A DNA stretch of 64,000 nucleotides from Laccaria trichodermophora (taxonomy: Eukaryota; Basidiomycota; Agaricomycetes; Agaricales; Hydnangiaceae): contig JACTVC010000020.1 of the NCBI GenBank assembly GCA_018417955.1, positions 186,001-250,000 on the forward strand. The letters are read 5' to 3'. How positions within the stretch are numbered: the first letter of the stretch is position 1; the number at the start of each line of letters is the position of its first letter. The notes under the pieces are model-generated. The model searched no databases. It had not been told where the DNA came from and saw nothing but the letters and a program-made list of their open reading frames with translations. Made by a program: the position numbers and the translations under genes. This document shows positions 10,346 through 22,612 of the stretch, piece after piece.

Positions 10346-12604
10346 ATGCTCACCACTCATCTTCGACGCGTTCTTACAACTCGCTCCTACGCCACATGCA
10401 CATCTGCAAAACCATCGGAATATGGTCAGCCACTCCTTGCATCACATCCACATCTTTGTATGTGCTTTTTCATCACCATGTTCGATGCTAACCTTCGTTC
10501 AGTTAAACAAAATGACCTCACTCCGGGAATACCAAGCGAAGAGTACAAACGACGGCGGAAGATGCTCATGAACTCTTTACCAGACAACAGCGTCGTTATT
10601 TCAGTGGCAGCCCCTGTCAAGTACATGAGTTCAAGTGTGTTATCTATTTATTGCGTCACACCTCGATCCTATCACCCAATCCCTTCCAGACATATTGTGA
10701 GCATCTGCTACCGCATGGTAGACACCCTTGGTTCTTAGCTGTCGCAAGCTACAAGCACAGGCAGGCATCAGACTTCTGGTATCTCACAGGTTTCGAGGAA
10801 CCTGATGCTGCCGTCGTCCTTGGTCTGCGGTTCTTCAGCTCCATCAGCACTACTTGCTAAATATGGCACACAGAAAAGGATTCTTCTCCACAAGGATATA
10901 AAATGACACTATTTGCCTCGGGCAAAAACTCAGCCAAAGAAAAATGGGACGGTGCAAGGTATCTGTTTATTTTTCCTGTTGCCTAAACGCATACACCTTA
11001 CCATGATATCAAGGACAGGTCTTTCCTCTGCAAAGTCTCTTTTCAGCGCTGATTCTGCTCTTCCCATCACGGATTTTGACTCCCAACTAAAATCGTTATT
11101 GTTCATGTACTCCCACATTTATGTTGACCGCCCCCCGTCACATTCGTCCTCCTCCTCACGACGTAACCCTAAATCCATTTTTAAATACCTCTCATCTCCT
11201 GCACGAGCTGAGTACGACTCCAATTTAGAAGCTATATCTAGCAGCCGTCAACGCCCACTCGCTCCAGAATTGGCAAGTCTGCGAGCTGTCAAGAGCGAAG
11301 CCGAGCAGAAGGTCATGCACGCTGCGGCGACCATTAGTGGACGTGCACATGCCAAAGTGCGTTCCGCATTCAGTGTATTTGCAAAGGATCTTAACTTTAT
11401 TTTATTTCAAGACGATGCGCTTCACACGACCAGGAATGACTGAAAGCACTCTTGCCGCACACTTTGAATACATCTGCGCTCTGTCTGGTTCTCAACGTCC
11501 AGCATATGTCCCTGTAGTTGCATCGGGGTCAGTTCCAAATTTGTGAATCGTACGTAGATGCTTCTAACCTACTTGAATCAGAGCAAATGCTTTGATTATA
11601 CATTACACTGCCAATAACCATCTTATCGAGGATGGCGAGCTTGTCCTCGTCGACGCAGGCTGTGAATACAAGTACGCATCTGGACTTTCTTTATGATAGT
11701 TCTCTCGTGACACTCCAAAACCAGCGGCTATGCGTCAGACATAAGTAAGAGCCCTCCTTCTCCCTCCCTGCTCTTCTCACGCCTCTACCTCTGTAATCAG
11801 CACGGACATATCCTTCGTCTGGAACATTTTCTGAACCGCAAAAGGATCTCTACACTGCTGTGCTCGCTGCTCAGAAACAACTGATCACCCTCTGCCACGA
11901 GGGATCTTCCATGAGCTTATACGATCTCCACCGTGAATCGAGCAATCTTCTACGCAAGGAACTCAACCAGATAGGGTTCAACCTTGGTATGGAGGGTGAT
12001 TTGGAGAGGGTGTTGTATCCTCACTTTCTAAGTCATCCAATTGGAATTGGTCAGTCTCTGACCATCCCCTTTTTTCGTGGTCTCCTCGAGTCTCATGTCA
12101 CCAACCTTTCTAAGATTTACATGAATCAACCAATCTCGACCGATCTTCCACGTTCGTTTTCTCTTTCTACCACTTCACCAACACGACACTAAAAGATGAA
12201 CACAGATTAAAAGCCGGTAATGTCATCACCGTCGAACCAGGTGCTCACCAGGTCTCATTCTCTCGCCTCCTTCCGCTTATTGTTTGTCTGTTTCTCAGGA
12301 ATCTATGTTCCTCCGACTGCCAACTTCCCAAAGCACTACCACAAGTTGGGAATCCGTATAGAGGTCTGTTCTCCCATTAGTTCATCTATAACTTTTCTAA
12401 ATCACTCATGTTCCTTTTAGGACGAAGTGCTCGTAGGCAAACATGATCCAATTGTCTTATCCTCCTCTGCCCCGAAGGAGGTAGGTTGCCGTATTCCTTG
12501 TACCTTCACAACTAACAACTGTAACATCTAACACAATTCTTCCAACCCAGATCGCTGACATTGAAGGAGCATGCCAAGGACTTCTTGGCTTTGAACCATA
12601 CTAA
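10346..12604 (+). CDS. ICP55: Mitochondrial Xaa-Pro aminopeptidase (intermediate cleaving peptidase 55-like)
   Basis: An M24B metallopeptidase. The start [18 protein letters not shown] is a typical Arg/Ser/Thr matrix-targeting presequence and was preferred over an upstream non-ATG extension. The N-terminal domain follows ([46 protein letters not shown]). The pita-bread catalytic domain has [29 protein letters not shown] (two metal-ligand Asp), SHPIGIDLHES (His ligand), [13 protein letters not shown] and LGIRIEDEVLVG (Glu ligands). The protein ends GLLGFEPY. It removes one N-terminal residue from imported proteins after presequence cleavage, stabilising them. Two micro-exons of 7 and 20 nt are needed to keep the frame (listed separately). 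All five metal ligands are present. Confidence 0.93.
10690..10696 (+). other. 7-nt micro-exon of ICP55
   Basis: ACATATT lies between acceptor ...TTCCAG (ending 10689) and donor GTGAGC (from 10697). Splicing TCA A | AC ATA TT | C TAC AAG restores the family sequence [13 protein letters not shown]. Flanking introns are 55 and 52 bp. Without this exon the reading frame is lost. Confidence 0.82.
11725..11744 (+). other. 20-nt micro-exon of ICP55 carrying a metal-ligand Asp
   Basis: CGGCTATGCGTCAGACATAA lies between acceptor AACCAG and donor GTAAGA. It encodes (N)GYASDI(T); its Asp is the second metal-binding Asp of the M24 family. Confidence 0.85.
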
Positions 12605-12716
12605 TAACCTTTCAAAACGAAACTAATTATCTTATACTCATTATATTTGTTCATCGACATTTTGAAATACATAGACCGATAGCCATTTCCCCTCTCCAAC
12701 ACCCAAGGAAGGCCCA

Positions 12717-13393
12717 TCAAAGCTCAATTGAAACCGCAATGGCTTTCTCTCGCCCACAAACGTCATATCTCATACTCTTGGTTCCTTCCGAGATAACACA
12801 GGGTTTTTTTGCAACCCGGATCCTCATCAATCGTGCGATACTAACGGAGGCTCTGAGATAGTTCTTTTCTCCACGATCGAGGATACTACCGATGGTCCAG
12901 CGGCAGACTTCGTCCCATGTGTCTACGGATCTCCACCATAGCCGCTCGATGGAAAGTACATCGGGAAATGCCTCAGGATCTTTGCGCATACTGGCCTCTT
13001 TCGATCTGGTTAACGAGGAATCGGCAAATCGCTGAAGTCTATCCGTTGTGATCTCCACCGGCATCCCCTCCTTGTTACGACTCCGGCGGCCCGCCCTTTT
13101 AATCCCGCCATCCAGAGATACTACCTTAAGGGAGTGATCTCTGTATTCCTCCATCAGGAGTGCTCGTCTTTTTCATGCAAAAGACTAAGCGGTACAACGC
13201 TTCCAGGCAGGGTCATATATCTTCTTGCGGTTACCAGCCCTTGTTGCCTTCTCACAGGTGAATCCCATGGCCACCAACGACCGTTCCACGGACGAAGCAG
13301 AACATAAATCCCGAGGCCTCTGCTGTGACCCATCCCCATCAGACTCTGTCGATAAACAATATGGACAACATGCCCAATCTCCCGTGCCCGCAC
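12717..13393 (-). pseudogene. Orphan ORF pair overlapping at TGATG, possibly one disrupted gene
   Basis: Two minus-strand ORFs lie end to end: 13393-13154 (79 codons, REIGHVVHIVYRQSLMGMGH..., Trp-rich) and 13154-12717 (145 codons, MEEYRDHSLKVVSLDGG...). The stop of the first and the ATG of the second share one base (TGATG). Such overlaps are not a normal eukaryotic arrangement, so this may be one frame-shifted gene, two exons joined by an intron I did not find, or chance ORFs. The second product has WWRSVDTWDEVCRW and a basic C-terminus; I recognise no family. It converges on the ICP55 3' end. Confidence 0.25.
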
Positions 13394-13821
13394 ACCAGGT
13401 CAGGTTGAACCCGTCCCCAGCCTATTCTGTTCGATCCTCTATTTCGGGCAGATCGTCCATCATACTGCAACTGAGGCGTCATACGAAGCTTCTCATGATC
13501 AATTTTGGTTCTAATTTTGATAACGTTAACCTTGGTCCTCTTCTGCATTCAGTACGGCGGCTTTTGCGATCTTTGTGGTTACTCACTCCCTTGTGAGATC
13601 GGCGTCGCGTGGCGTTGAGTGGTCACCGGTCACAGCAGACCAGGAAAGTAGATTTCGTTTAAGCCTTGCCAGCCACTTGACTACAGGCGACATCGCAATG
13701 GCCCCTATTATATCCACCATTTAAAACACTGCAGTGAACTCCTTTTCACAACCAAGTGTTGACCACAACGTTTTTCGAATCAAATTATCTATCATTATCG
13801 CACCTCACTATAGCAAGCTTG
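13394..13821. other. Intergenic, upstream of the membrane-protein gene
   Basis: Contains ORF fragments on both strands with no family resemblance and no convincing splice pattern. The last 100 bp form the promoter of the next gene, with an AT-rich stretch near 13785-13800. Confidence 0.4.
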
Positions 13822-14611
13822 ATGCTTACTGTTCGCGACGCTGCTGCTGCTCCTTCTCCTCCTACGATCCTGCTGCCGGAAAGTTCCCCAGGGGTCTCAG
13901 TGGGTATGATTGCTGTCAAGGTTTACGCGTTTGGAGGATTGGCCTTTATGATGGGCATCATTGTATGCGGCTTTGGCTGGTGGTTCTGGAATGTGGTTAT
14001 CAAGCGACAGGCGAGGGACTTCCCACCAGATCTGGAGAACTATGTGTGTAGTTTTACCCCTCTATGGCTTGTTTTTAAGCGAAGGTCGCCTCCAGGAATC
14101 CAGCAGCGCCTTGACCCCTGGACCACTGCTCAACAGCAACCTCACTCCCGCGCCCACAAAAACTTCTCGGGGCAGAAAATCAAGCCTGTCAACAAATCAT
14201 TCGCCAAAGGGCAAGCGAGTGAGCTGGGCCTCCTCCACTGCCACGCTTGACGTAGATGGAAATGCTTCAATCAAATCTGTGGCTGACGTGGAGGGTAAAA
14301 AATTTGACGATGAACGTATGATATCTCCCCGTCCTCCCACCCCAGGGCCTACATCGCCTACTTCATCGTTTCCCTTTTCTCCGACGATCTCCGGTCCAAC
14401 AACTCCTTCAAACGCGCCGCTCAGCCCCGCTCCAAGAGTTCACACGCAGACTCCAAGGACGCTAACAAGCATTGAACCTCGGGCGCCCCGTGGCCAGATG
14501 ATGATTGCCACCACGACGCCGGACGTCTGTGAGAGCTGGTCGAAGCCTACGCAGTTGCAGGGCAATTTCTCGGATTCCATCTCGCCCTTAGATACATCCA
14601 CGCACCCGTAA
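13822..14611 (+). CDS. Single-pass membrane protein with Ser/Pro-rich cytosolic tail, unknown function
   Basis: Two exons joined across a 52-bp intron (14044-14095; donor GTGTGT, acceptor CTCCAG). The chosen start MLTVRDAAAAPSPPT gives a short N-terminus, then one strong hydrophobic helix around VYAFGGLAFMMGIIVCGFGW followed by WWFWNVVIKRQ, so the basic residues flank the C-terminal side and place the tail inside. The tail is rich in S/T-P dipeptides (ISPRPPTPGPTSPTSS, SPTISGPTTP), with SPKGKRVSWASSTATLDVD, a possible phosphorylated regulatory segment. The length is about 245 residues. I know no named family, and the pattern looks like a basidiomycete-restricted protein. An unspliced reading also stays open but ends at 14250 with much lower-complexity plausibility. 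Confidence 0.7.
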
Positions 14612-15581
14612 GACTTGTTGTGAGCTGTGTTCAAATCATTCATTACACGCGCACGTACTATCACCAATGCAATTCGAGTAGGGCACGACGATCATTGGCG
14701 AGGATGGGTCAGAATTAATGGTTAAAGGAAAGGCGATAGAACGGCCTATAGAGAACAGAGTACAAAGTCAACGTCGGTTCAACGCACACTTTTCGTGGGT
14801 TTTTGAGATCGCCCAATTGATAGCATACAACGTCCACGAAGACCATTCTTTTTTCGAGCCATCATTAGTTACTATAATTGCAAGGAAATACAATTTTTTC
14901 GCCATATACAACCGTTATTTTACAAGGATGTTACCTTGGACCGGTCTCCAATGGCCTTGCCGTGCCCATGGGATGCTTTGCAAATATTCCGAAGAATCAC
15001 CTTGATTTCTACAATGGTTGTAGATCCAATCTTGACGCAGATTCTTGTAGCGTCATAATAACGGCATCATCGCCTTCATCGGCTCAAAACTGACAGGGTG
15101 CGACAGCCGGCGGTACGAAAGAAAAGTGGAAGGTCAAATCTCAGGTGTGGGGGATCAATGCAAGTTTGAACGCACCATCCGGCGGTGTGCGCACTCGGTA
15201 CCTTATGTCCGTTTATCCACGCGAATCTAGTTTTTATTGCATCCCAAAATTAGAACGCGAACCACGGATTGGACCTTCGACATCGGCGTAAGGGGGGTAA
15301 AACTCACGTCCTTCATGATTTTAGCGACTTGAAGAGCTGGGTTCTCATCGGCACGCTCAGGTGTATGGCTTGACCAACACTCGCCGAGGAGAATGCGGAA
15401 CTTGTGCACTGTTCCGAGCAATCCTCGGACAGATGTAATATTGCATCGCTCTTGTGGGGGGAGAAATGATAGTTATTCCAAAATAGCTCTAGAAAGTAAT
15501 TGCATACACTGATAGCAAACGATAACAGTTGTGCTTCCAAAAAAAACAAGATCTCAAAACGTAGAAAGAGGGTAAAATTCC
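14612..15581. other. Convergent intergenic region
   Basis: This is the 3' flank of both the membrane-protein gene and the permease. The short ORFs here show no motif, no matching splice sites and no repeats. I see nothing supportable beyond the two terminator regions. Confidence 0.5.
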
Positions 15582-18039
15582 TTATGCAACTGGAGGCTGT
15601 TCCGAAGCTTTCAGCGCCTGGGCGACTAGTTCTGGACGAAGCCATTTCTCCTCAGGCGTGAAATACCAGCTGGCAACCCCAAACACAGTAACGGCGCCAA
15701 AGATAACGCAGGCCTGATTATGCGAAAGCTAGTTGAATTTCACGTGTAGCCAGTCAGACAAAACGACTTACGAAGTTGAAATTTTGCGCGTTGACGGGGA
15801 AGAAAAACGGTGACAGCATCACCTGTGAAAATGAGATGTGAGGAATTCATCATTACGCGGAGTTTGGAAACGTACTGCGACGATTAATCCGCTGAACAAT
15901 ACTGTCGCAAAATAGAAAAGTCTTCGGAATCGTCCCAGAAAAAAGTATGACGACTTGAAGTCGTCCGGTGTCATTGTAAGTCTCAGAAGCGCGATTAGGC
16001 CGTAGGCGGCAATTGTTGGCACTCCACCGGCAGAAACGAGCGAATAGAAAGCCACTTGACTTGGCAGAATGGTACACAAAAGGCAGGCAGCGAATATGTA
16101 GATGACAGTGACGGCATTTTTGGGTTGCCCTTCGGAGTCAACTTGACTGATCCACTTGGACCCTGGCATGACGCCATCGCGTGCGACTGCAAATACTAAG
16201 CGAGAGGCAGCGACGACAGCAATACTAGTATTCTGAAGAAGACTTAAGCGTTTTTCAAGTGCAAAACTGACAGCGGGACTGCTCACCAGGATCAGACCAA
16301 AGACGGCAATAATTGTCATAAAAATGCTGCTTTTCTTTCCTAGAGCCATCGCGTAGATTTGCACGAAAGGTTGTGGCGCGTCAAGAGCAAAGAGTGTGTT
16401 AAGGTCGGGCGTGCAAAACAAGAAGAGGATGGTGGTAACGAATCCCAATACTCCTGTAGCAACAGCACTTGAAAGGATGCCCTTCCCAGCGACGACTCTT
16501 CAAAAAGAAATCCCTTCAATATACAGTGGGAAAAAAAGCTCAACGAAAATGAAATACCTGGCATTTTTCGTTTCCTCGGCAATGTGGCCCGATGCGTCAA
16601 AGCCAGTCATGGTTCCGGCAGTGAACAAGCTGAAAAGGAACATCAAAACAACAACACGAACGAGAAATGTAAGCTTACAAAGACAGGATCCAATTCCATC
16701 CAGCTGGAGCGCCGGTTCCATTATCTGAAGAAAGGTTATCAAGGGTAAGGGTGTGAACAACACGGCAGTTGCGGGAACGTACAAGTCTGTGTAAAAACGT
16801 CCTTCGCAGAGCGGAAGCCATAGGTCTTCGATACTCCAATGGGGAGCCAGATGACGCAAAGGAAGAAATCGAGCATCATGAGGAAGACCGAAAACTTGAA
16901 AATAGCGGAATAGAGCCTAGGAGGCAAGTAGTTGATCACGATGGAAAGGACAAGCAGCCCTTCGGAGATTGCCCAAATCAATGCTCGCCATTTAACGTTG
17001 TCGTCGCCGACTCCCCCAGGAAAATCCACTTCCCAGACTGCCAGCTGGGAAACAATATAATTTGCAGTTGTCTGAAAAACAAAACGCCTGAGGTTTGGTG
17101 GGGGAAATTAAATCTCGGATGCCCATACCTGACAATTGCCTGCAACGAAAGTCATCCAAGCAGTGCAAGCCCACCAAGCAACGATGAACCCGAAGAACCT
17201 CGCATATTTAGGACCGGCACTTTCTGCACTCCAAATGTATATGGAGCCGCTCAAGGGCAGTGCAGAGCAAATTTCCGCAAGGACCCATGCTGTGATAGTC
17301 ATGAAGACGAGGGTGATCAGATAAGACGACCTATATGGAGCTCAACAAAGGGCCTTCATTAACCGTAGAGGAAGCTTATACCAAATAGCAGCTGGACCGC
17401 CAGCCAAGAGGCCCAAGAAGAATGCGGATCTGAGGACGACAATGAGCTCATAACCTCATTAAATAAGAATGGAATGACGGACCGGACGCCGCCGATAAAA
17501 TTCAAAGCGCAAAAACTTGCCGCAAAACTTTCGACAAGATGCCAGCTTCGATGGAGTTGCTGCAAAGCGAAAAGCGACGGGTTACCACGGTAGATAGAAT
17601 CAGAAACCATTGCAAAGCCACGGCAACATACTTGTTTATAGCCAAGACTTTGCTAGAAAATTGAAGCGTTAGTTCGTGCAAATGGATACTCCCCAAAAAC
17701 AGGAAGGGAAAGGAAAATGGTGACACTGGGGCTTCCCTACGCAGGTATGAGCGCTGATCAGGTTCTAGCGGTATGATCTCAATCCTCAAGCCTCCTACTT
17801 CATACCGCTCTCATGTGGAATTCACCAATTCGAGCAATATAAAGATAGAGGGCGTGAAGGATACCCGCAGCCATTCCAGTTTATCACCAGAGTTTGACGT
17901 TACCAGTTCGCGCCCCACGCAAAGTAGGTTCTCCCAGAGCACGACCAATTATTACCATCTGGAGCTCGTCTTGGTCGATGCTTTCTACTTCCTCTTCAAC
18001 ACGATCCTTGACATGCTTTGAGTCTGTAGAGGATTCCAT
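15582..18039 (-). CDS. Amino-acid/choline-type permease (APC superfamily)
   Basis: A twelve-helix transporter in many exons. Exon 1 (18039-17956) encodes a polar, acidic N-terminus from MESSTDSKHVKDRVEEE to DELQM. A 21-nt micro-exon (17652-17632) gives QSLGYKQ, and the next exon QLHRSWHLVESFAASFCALN. Further on: FFLGLLAGGPAAIW, SYLITLVFMTITAWVLAEICSA, LPLSGSIYIWSAE, a central block with TAGTMTGFDASGHIAEETKNA (the conserved TGFDASGHI-type signature of fungal GABA/choline/polyamine permeases), SIAVVAASRLVFAVARDGVMPGS and FYSLVSAGGVPTIAAYGLIAL. It ends TPEEKWLRPELVAQAL...PPVA at 15582. The substrate cannot be told from sequence. Intron 1 (about 303 bp) is far longer than the others. Confidence 0.88.
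17632..17652 (-). other. 21-nt micro-exon of the permease
   Basis: Seven codons (QSLGYKQ) lie between acceptor TTTCTAG and donor GTATGTT. They supply the LGYKQ segment that precedes the first conserved cytosolic helix in this permease family. Confidence 0.72.
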
Positions 18040-18230
18040 TCGAGAAGAAGAAAATGAGGGAAGGGGCAAACGTCGGAGGAAGGGGTAATAACGGATGACT
18101 TCGTGCAAAAACTTTCATCTTAAGTACAAGCAGGTACAAAATTGCTTGGTAAGCTGATGGATCAAAAGATAAGGGGACAAAAGTAAAAATAGACGTCCCC
18201 TGCAAGTTTGTACCTCCTGATGTTCAGCCT

Positions 18231-21200
18231 TCAGGGTATATTAAAACGCTGAAAAATTTGTCAGGATCGTTCAAAGGAACTCAAGGCATTCTACACACGG
18301 GTTTCAGGGCACGAATGAGGAGCCACTCTTCGTTCGATACATCAGCTTTGAACGATGTCTGGCGATCGTGCGTCAGGTGGTGGTGTAAATCATTCAATGG
18401 CTCTCGCACCTTGAGAACGTCGATACTTGGCCGTGTAATATGACTGAGAAGTTCATCCTTCTCGTCGAAATGGCGCCCAAACATCTTCGCAGATTGATAT
18501 ACAGCATGCTCAATCTTGACCGCTACACCTCCTCCAGCTTGCGATTTTTTGACAATCTAAGGAACGGTCAATCTCAAAGTGCTTGTTGCCTAACCATTTA
18601 CGTACGTCTTGGTTCTTGTGGTTGATTTCCAGTGATGTTCTGTAAAAACAGGGTCAGAGGCACCACAAAGTAAGAGATGGACTGACATTTTTCCAAGATC
18701 AATAATGTCTTTTTTGCCTGTCACAGGATCAATCTTGACAACAGCCAAGGGCGTGCCAACCCTCAGAGTTCCGTCTAGAATATCGACTCCAAGAATAATC
18801 GGATCCCGTTTACAGAAAGTGGCTATGATTTTCAATCGACAGGGCCACACAGCTTGGGGGGCGGCATCTCTCCTTTTGGCCTCAGTGATTTCGTCGTTGT
18901 AGGCCTTGAAAGAGTCAAAAAGATGATAAATAATGTCGGCTGCACGGATGTTAACGACGGCGTATGAGACAATGCAGAACACATTGTACCTTTGAACAGT
19001 CGGATTCCCATCTCCTCTGCCAGCCGTTCTGCTTCTTTATCAATAGGGACATCAAAACAGAGAATACAAGCAAGTTCTTTCGCTTTTTCCAGCATGGTAC
19101 CCGCGCGCATGACATCACGCTTGTACACGGGTCCGATGTTGATACCCGAGACAGGGATTTTACTCGTCTTCAAAAAGTCTAGGAGAGCCTCCAGTGACCC
19201 AAGCGTGGAAGCTTGAACACAAACACCACGACCAGATTTGTCGATGTTGTTCAGGAGAGAAGTCAAATCCGACATAACCTCTTCCTTGAGATCTTCTTCG
19301 TCGTCGTCAGGTCCGACCACAAGCAGGCGCGAGCCAGCTATAGCTTTCTCCAGATCGGGAGCTGTGACCTTGACACCCAATGCTGCCTTGACTTCTTTGT
19401 GGTGGACATACGCAGACTGTCGATATTTGTCAGCAATTGTAAAAAGCGAGGGTGTGTGCCGACCTTAATTCGCAGCTCTCGGAGTGGCTGAGGGGTTAGC
19501 AGAGCCCGAACTTGCGTTACAATTGGGCCATTGAGTCCACAAACAACGATTCTGTCCCCCTCATGCAAAATACCATTCGAAAGGACGACGTCAATTGTCG
19601 TGCCCAAGCCTTCGATAACTTTGACCTCGAGAACAGTGCACTCGAGCTCAGACAAGTACATTAGTCGGTCACTCATCCGCTGCTGAGTGAGATTGACGAG
19701 AAGCATGATCATGTCGGGAACCCCCTCTCCCGTGATCGCCGACGTCGGAACCAATGAAACGTTGCGCGCAAAGCTTTTGTTTTCGTAGTACAGACAGGCG
19801 TTTAGACCTTCTTCCGCGAACGCGAGGATGGTTTTCGCAACACGGTCCTCGAACTCCCGCTGGACCGAACGGCTTTGCTTCTCCAAGGACTCGCGGAAAG
19901 CACCATCGGGTGTAGGAGTCCATCCGTATATGCGATCGATCTAAAAAACCAACATGAGCAGTAGTCGCACCGAGGATATCCTAGATCGACCTTATTGAGA
20001 GCAACAATAAAAGGCGTCTTCCTATCCCTCAGTAAACGCAGGGATTCCAATGTTTGGGCTTCCAGTCCGTGCATGATATCGACAACGAGAATAGCAATGT
20101 TACACAACGAGCTACCGCGAGAACGAAGATTTGTAAAAGACTCGTGACCGGGTGTATCAATGACCAAAAGTCCGGGAATTTTGTATTCCTGTTGTCCCTC
20201 CTGTACCTTCGTGTCAGATCATAGAGTCAACCAACGAATTCAGAAATGTACCTTGTTCAGAACTGCAGTTTTCGTCTTAATCGCATCTACTGGGAAATAG
20301 GTGGCTCCAATTTGTTGGGTGATTCCACCAGCTTCCCCTTCTTGGACATTGGTTTGACGAATCTGATTAGAGATTAGTTAAAACTGCGTAGAAAAGAAGC
20401 GCTTCTACCTTATCCAACAACTTAGTCTTGCCAGTATCGACATGTCCAAGAATACAACAAATGGGGCTGCGCAAATCGTCCTTGTTCCGCGCAGCCAAAG
20501 CCAATTCATGTGCCTTAGCACGTCGCTCAGCAGCCTCGGCTTTTCGTTGAGCTGCCATCTTCTGAGCAGTGGTCAGCTCCTCATCCGAAGAAGATTCATC
20601 TTCAGAATCATCGTCAGAGTCGCTGTCCTCCGAACTTTCTGAGCCATTCTCTGATTCGGACGACGACGTTTCCTCTTCTTCTTTGGAGGGGGGTTTCACA
20701 GCGGCTACTTTGAAGATTACGGGCTTCGGAGCACCTTTGACTGGTGGTTGAACTTTCGATGTGGGCTTCGTGGAAGGAGGCTTTGGTTTATCTTGAATCG
20801 GCCCAGCAGAGGGGGCTGACGAAACTCGATCACGCATCGGTCAAAAAAAACCTTTTGAAAAGTTGCCCACCTTTAACACCCAGTTTCTCTTTGGGCTTGG
20901 CTGGTTCGGGAGAAGCCCCTTCCTCGTCACTTGAGGCATCCCACGAATCTTTGACTTCCGTGGCAGCTTTCGTTTCTTCGTCGCTGCTCGCCTCCCAGTC
21001 GGACTTTAGGTCTTCATCAGCGTTTGTTTTCACTTCCTCTGCGACGGGTAATGTGGGCGAGGCAAGCTCTGGTGACCGAGGTCTCGATTCTGGAGCGGGA
21101 GATGCGTCTTTTGCACCTGGACCTTTCTTTTTACGATTCCCGTAAACAACCTTCTTTGGTGCCGGCGGACCATTTCCTGATTGTTGCTGTAAACCCTCAA

Positions 21201-22612
21201 TCTGTACCCCAGAAGCCAAAAGAGCTTGTTTGCGAATTTCGGCCATCTGTTTTTCTTCTTTTTGCTTTTTCGTAAGTAGGCGCCCCTCCTTCTTCGCGAT
21301 TTCACGCTTCAACTGTGTAAAGTATGAGTAAACCTAGTGTCACTGGCTTCACGGGAAATACTGACCTTTTCTTTCTCTTTTCTACGCTGCTTTTCTTCTT
21401 CTTTTTTGCGCTCCTCTGCTTCCAACCTCCTCTCCTCCTCCTCAATCCGCTTCCTCTCTTCCTCTGCCAAGCGTCGCGCCTCTTCCTCCAATCTTTTCTT
21501 CTCTTCCATTATGGCCTTGAGCGCGCTGATGGCCCCCTTTTTCTTTCCAGCAGCAGGCGCCGGTGCGGGGGCTGGGGCGGGCTCGTCGTCTTTCTTTCCC
21601 TTCTTCTTCTTCTTTTTCTTGGCATCCGCCTTTCCCCCCGCAGCTTCCTCGCCTTCCTCCTCATCCTTTTCATCTGCTTTCGGAGGCTCAGCAGCAGCAG
21701 CGGGGGGCGGAGCAGCTGGCTCGACTCCTTCAGCAGCCTTTTTTGCAGCTACCTGTGCTTTCTTTTTGGCCTGATAGATGTTAGGAGAAATTATCTTGTT
21801 TTTTTCGAGCATTCACTAACCTTTTCTCTCTCTTTCTTCAGCTTTTCCTTCTCCTTCTTCGAGAGTATCTTGGCTCCAGGCTCATCTATCTCATCACCAG
21901 CATCGTCATCGTTTTTTTCAGGGACAGCTGGCGGAGCTTCAGAAGTGGCCGCTGCTTCAGCTTATGTGTAGAATGGGTTCATTCCGGTTAAATATCAATG
22001 ATGATTTACCCACTAACCTGTTGGTTTTTCCTCCTCTTCCTCCTCCTCTTCGAGCCCTGGCTTGCCTTTCTTTCCTTTGCCCTTTTTATCTTTCTTTTTC
22101 TTCTCTTTCACTGGGCCCCATTCTTCATCCGCCATATCCTCAGCTGTAACTTGTTGCGGTTGTTTTGAAACCGTAGTAGCCGCATCGTCCGCCTCCGCTG
22201 TGTCAACGAGTCCATTAACAGGTTCAAAAGCCTTCTTTTTTTGCTTATCTTTCTTGGGTTTTGCGGTAGAAGCTTTGATTACAGACTAATTGAAGTTGAA
22301 CAAGATCTCATTCCAACATATTGTCTCATACGCACCATAAGACCGCCAAAATCCTCATCATCCGCTTCTGCAGGCGCGTTATCGGTCATGCTCAAGGCAG
22401 AAAACCCCGAGAAGCTTAGACTGGACTGTTTTGCGAAGGTTTCCTCAACATCGTCGGGAGCCGATGCTAGATTTTGAGGTTCAACCGTTTCGCCAGCCTT
22501 ATCCCTATAGATCCGTGATATATTGTGAGTGCGAGAGTTGTCGATGAAATTGAACAGACCAGAAATCGTCATCCCCCTTCTTTCCCTTCTTTCCTTTGTT
22601 TTTGGGCGGCAT
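18231..22612 (-). CDS. FUN12: Translation initiation factor eIF5B (IF2-like GTPase)
   Basis: Starts [18 protein letters not shown] at 22612. The N-terminal half is low complexity: [10 protein letters not shown] runs, APAPAPAPA, a long E/R/K-rich helical stretch ([16 protein letters not shown]), two copies of W-[ED]-A-S-S-D-E-E ([20 protein letters not shown]) and a Ser/Asp/Glu run. The G domain follows: [13 protein letters not shown] (G1), a switch I/G2 region, [17 protein letters not shown] (G3) and ALNKVD (G4). Domains II-IV carry [20 protein letters not shown] and [16 protein letters not shown]. The last intron (18298-18249, donor GTGTGT, branch CCTGAC, acceptor TTTCAG) joins LIRALKP to RFNIP-stop. 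Retaining it would instead end the protein at 18281. The factor joins 60S and 40S subunits at the start codon. It is divergent from ARL2. Confidence 0.95.

Noticed and set aside
21324..21971. Long plus-strand ORF of 215 codons rich in Phe, Ser and Leu
   Set aside because: It is antisense to the Lys/Glu/Ala-rich N-terminal region of eIF5B; codon bias of that low-complexity stretch keeps the opposite strand open.
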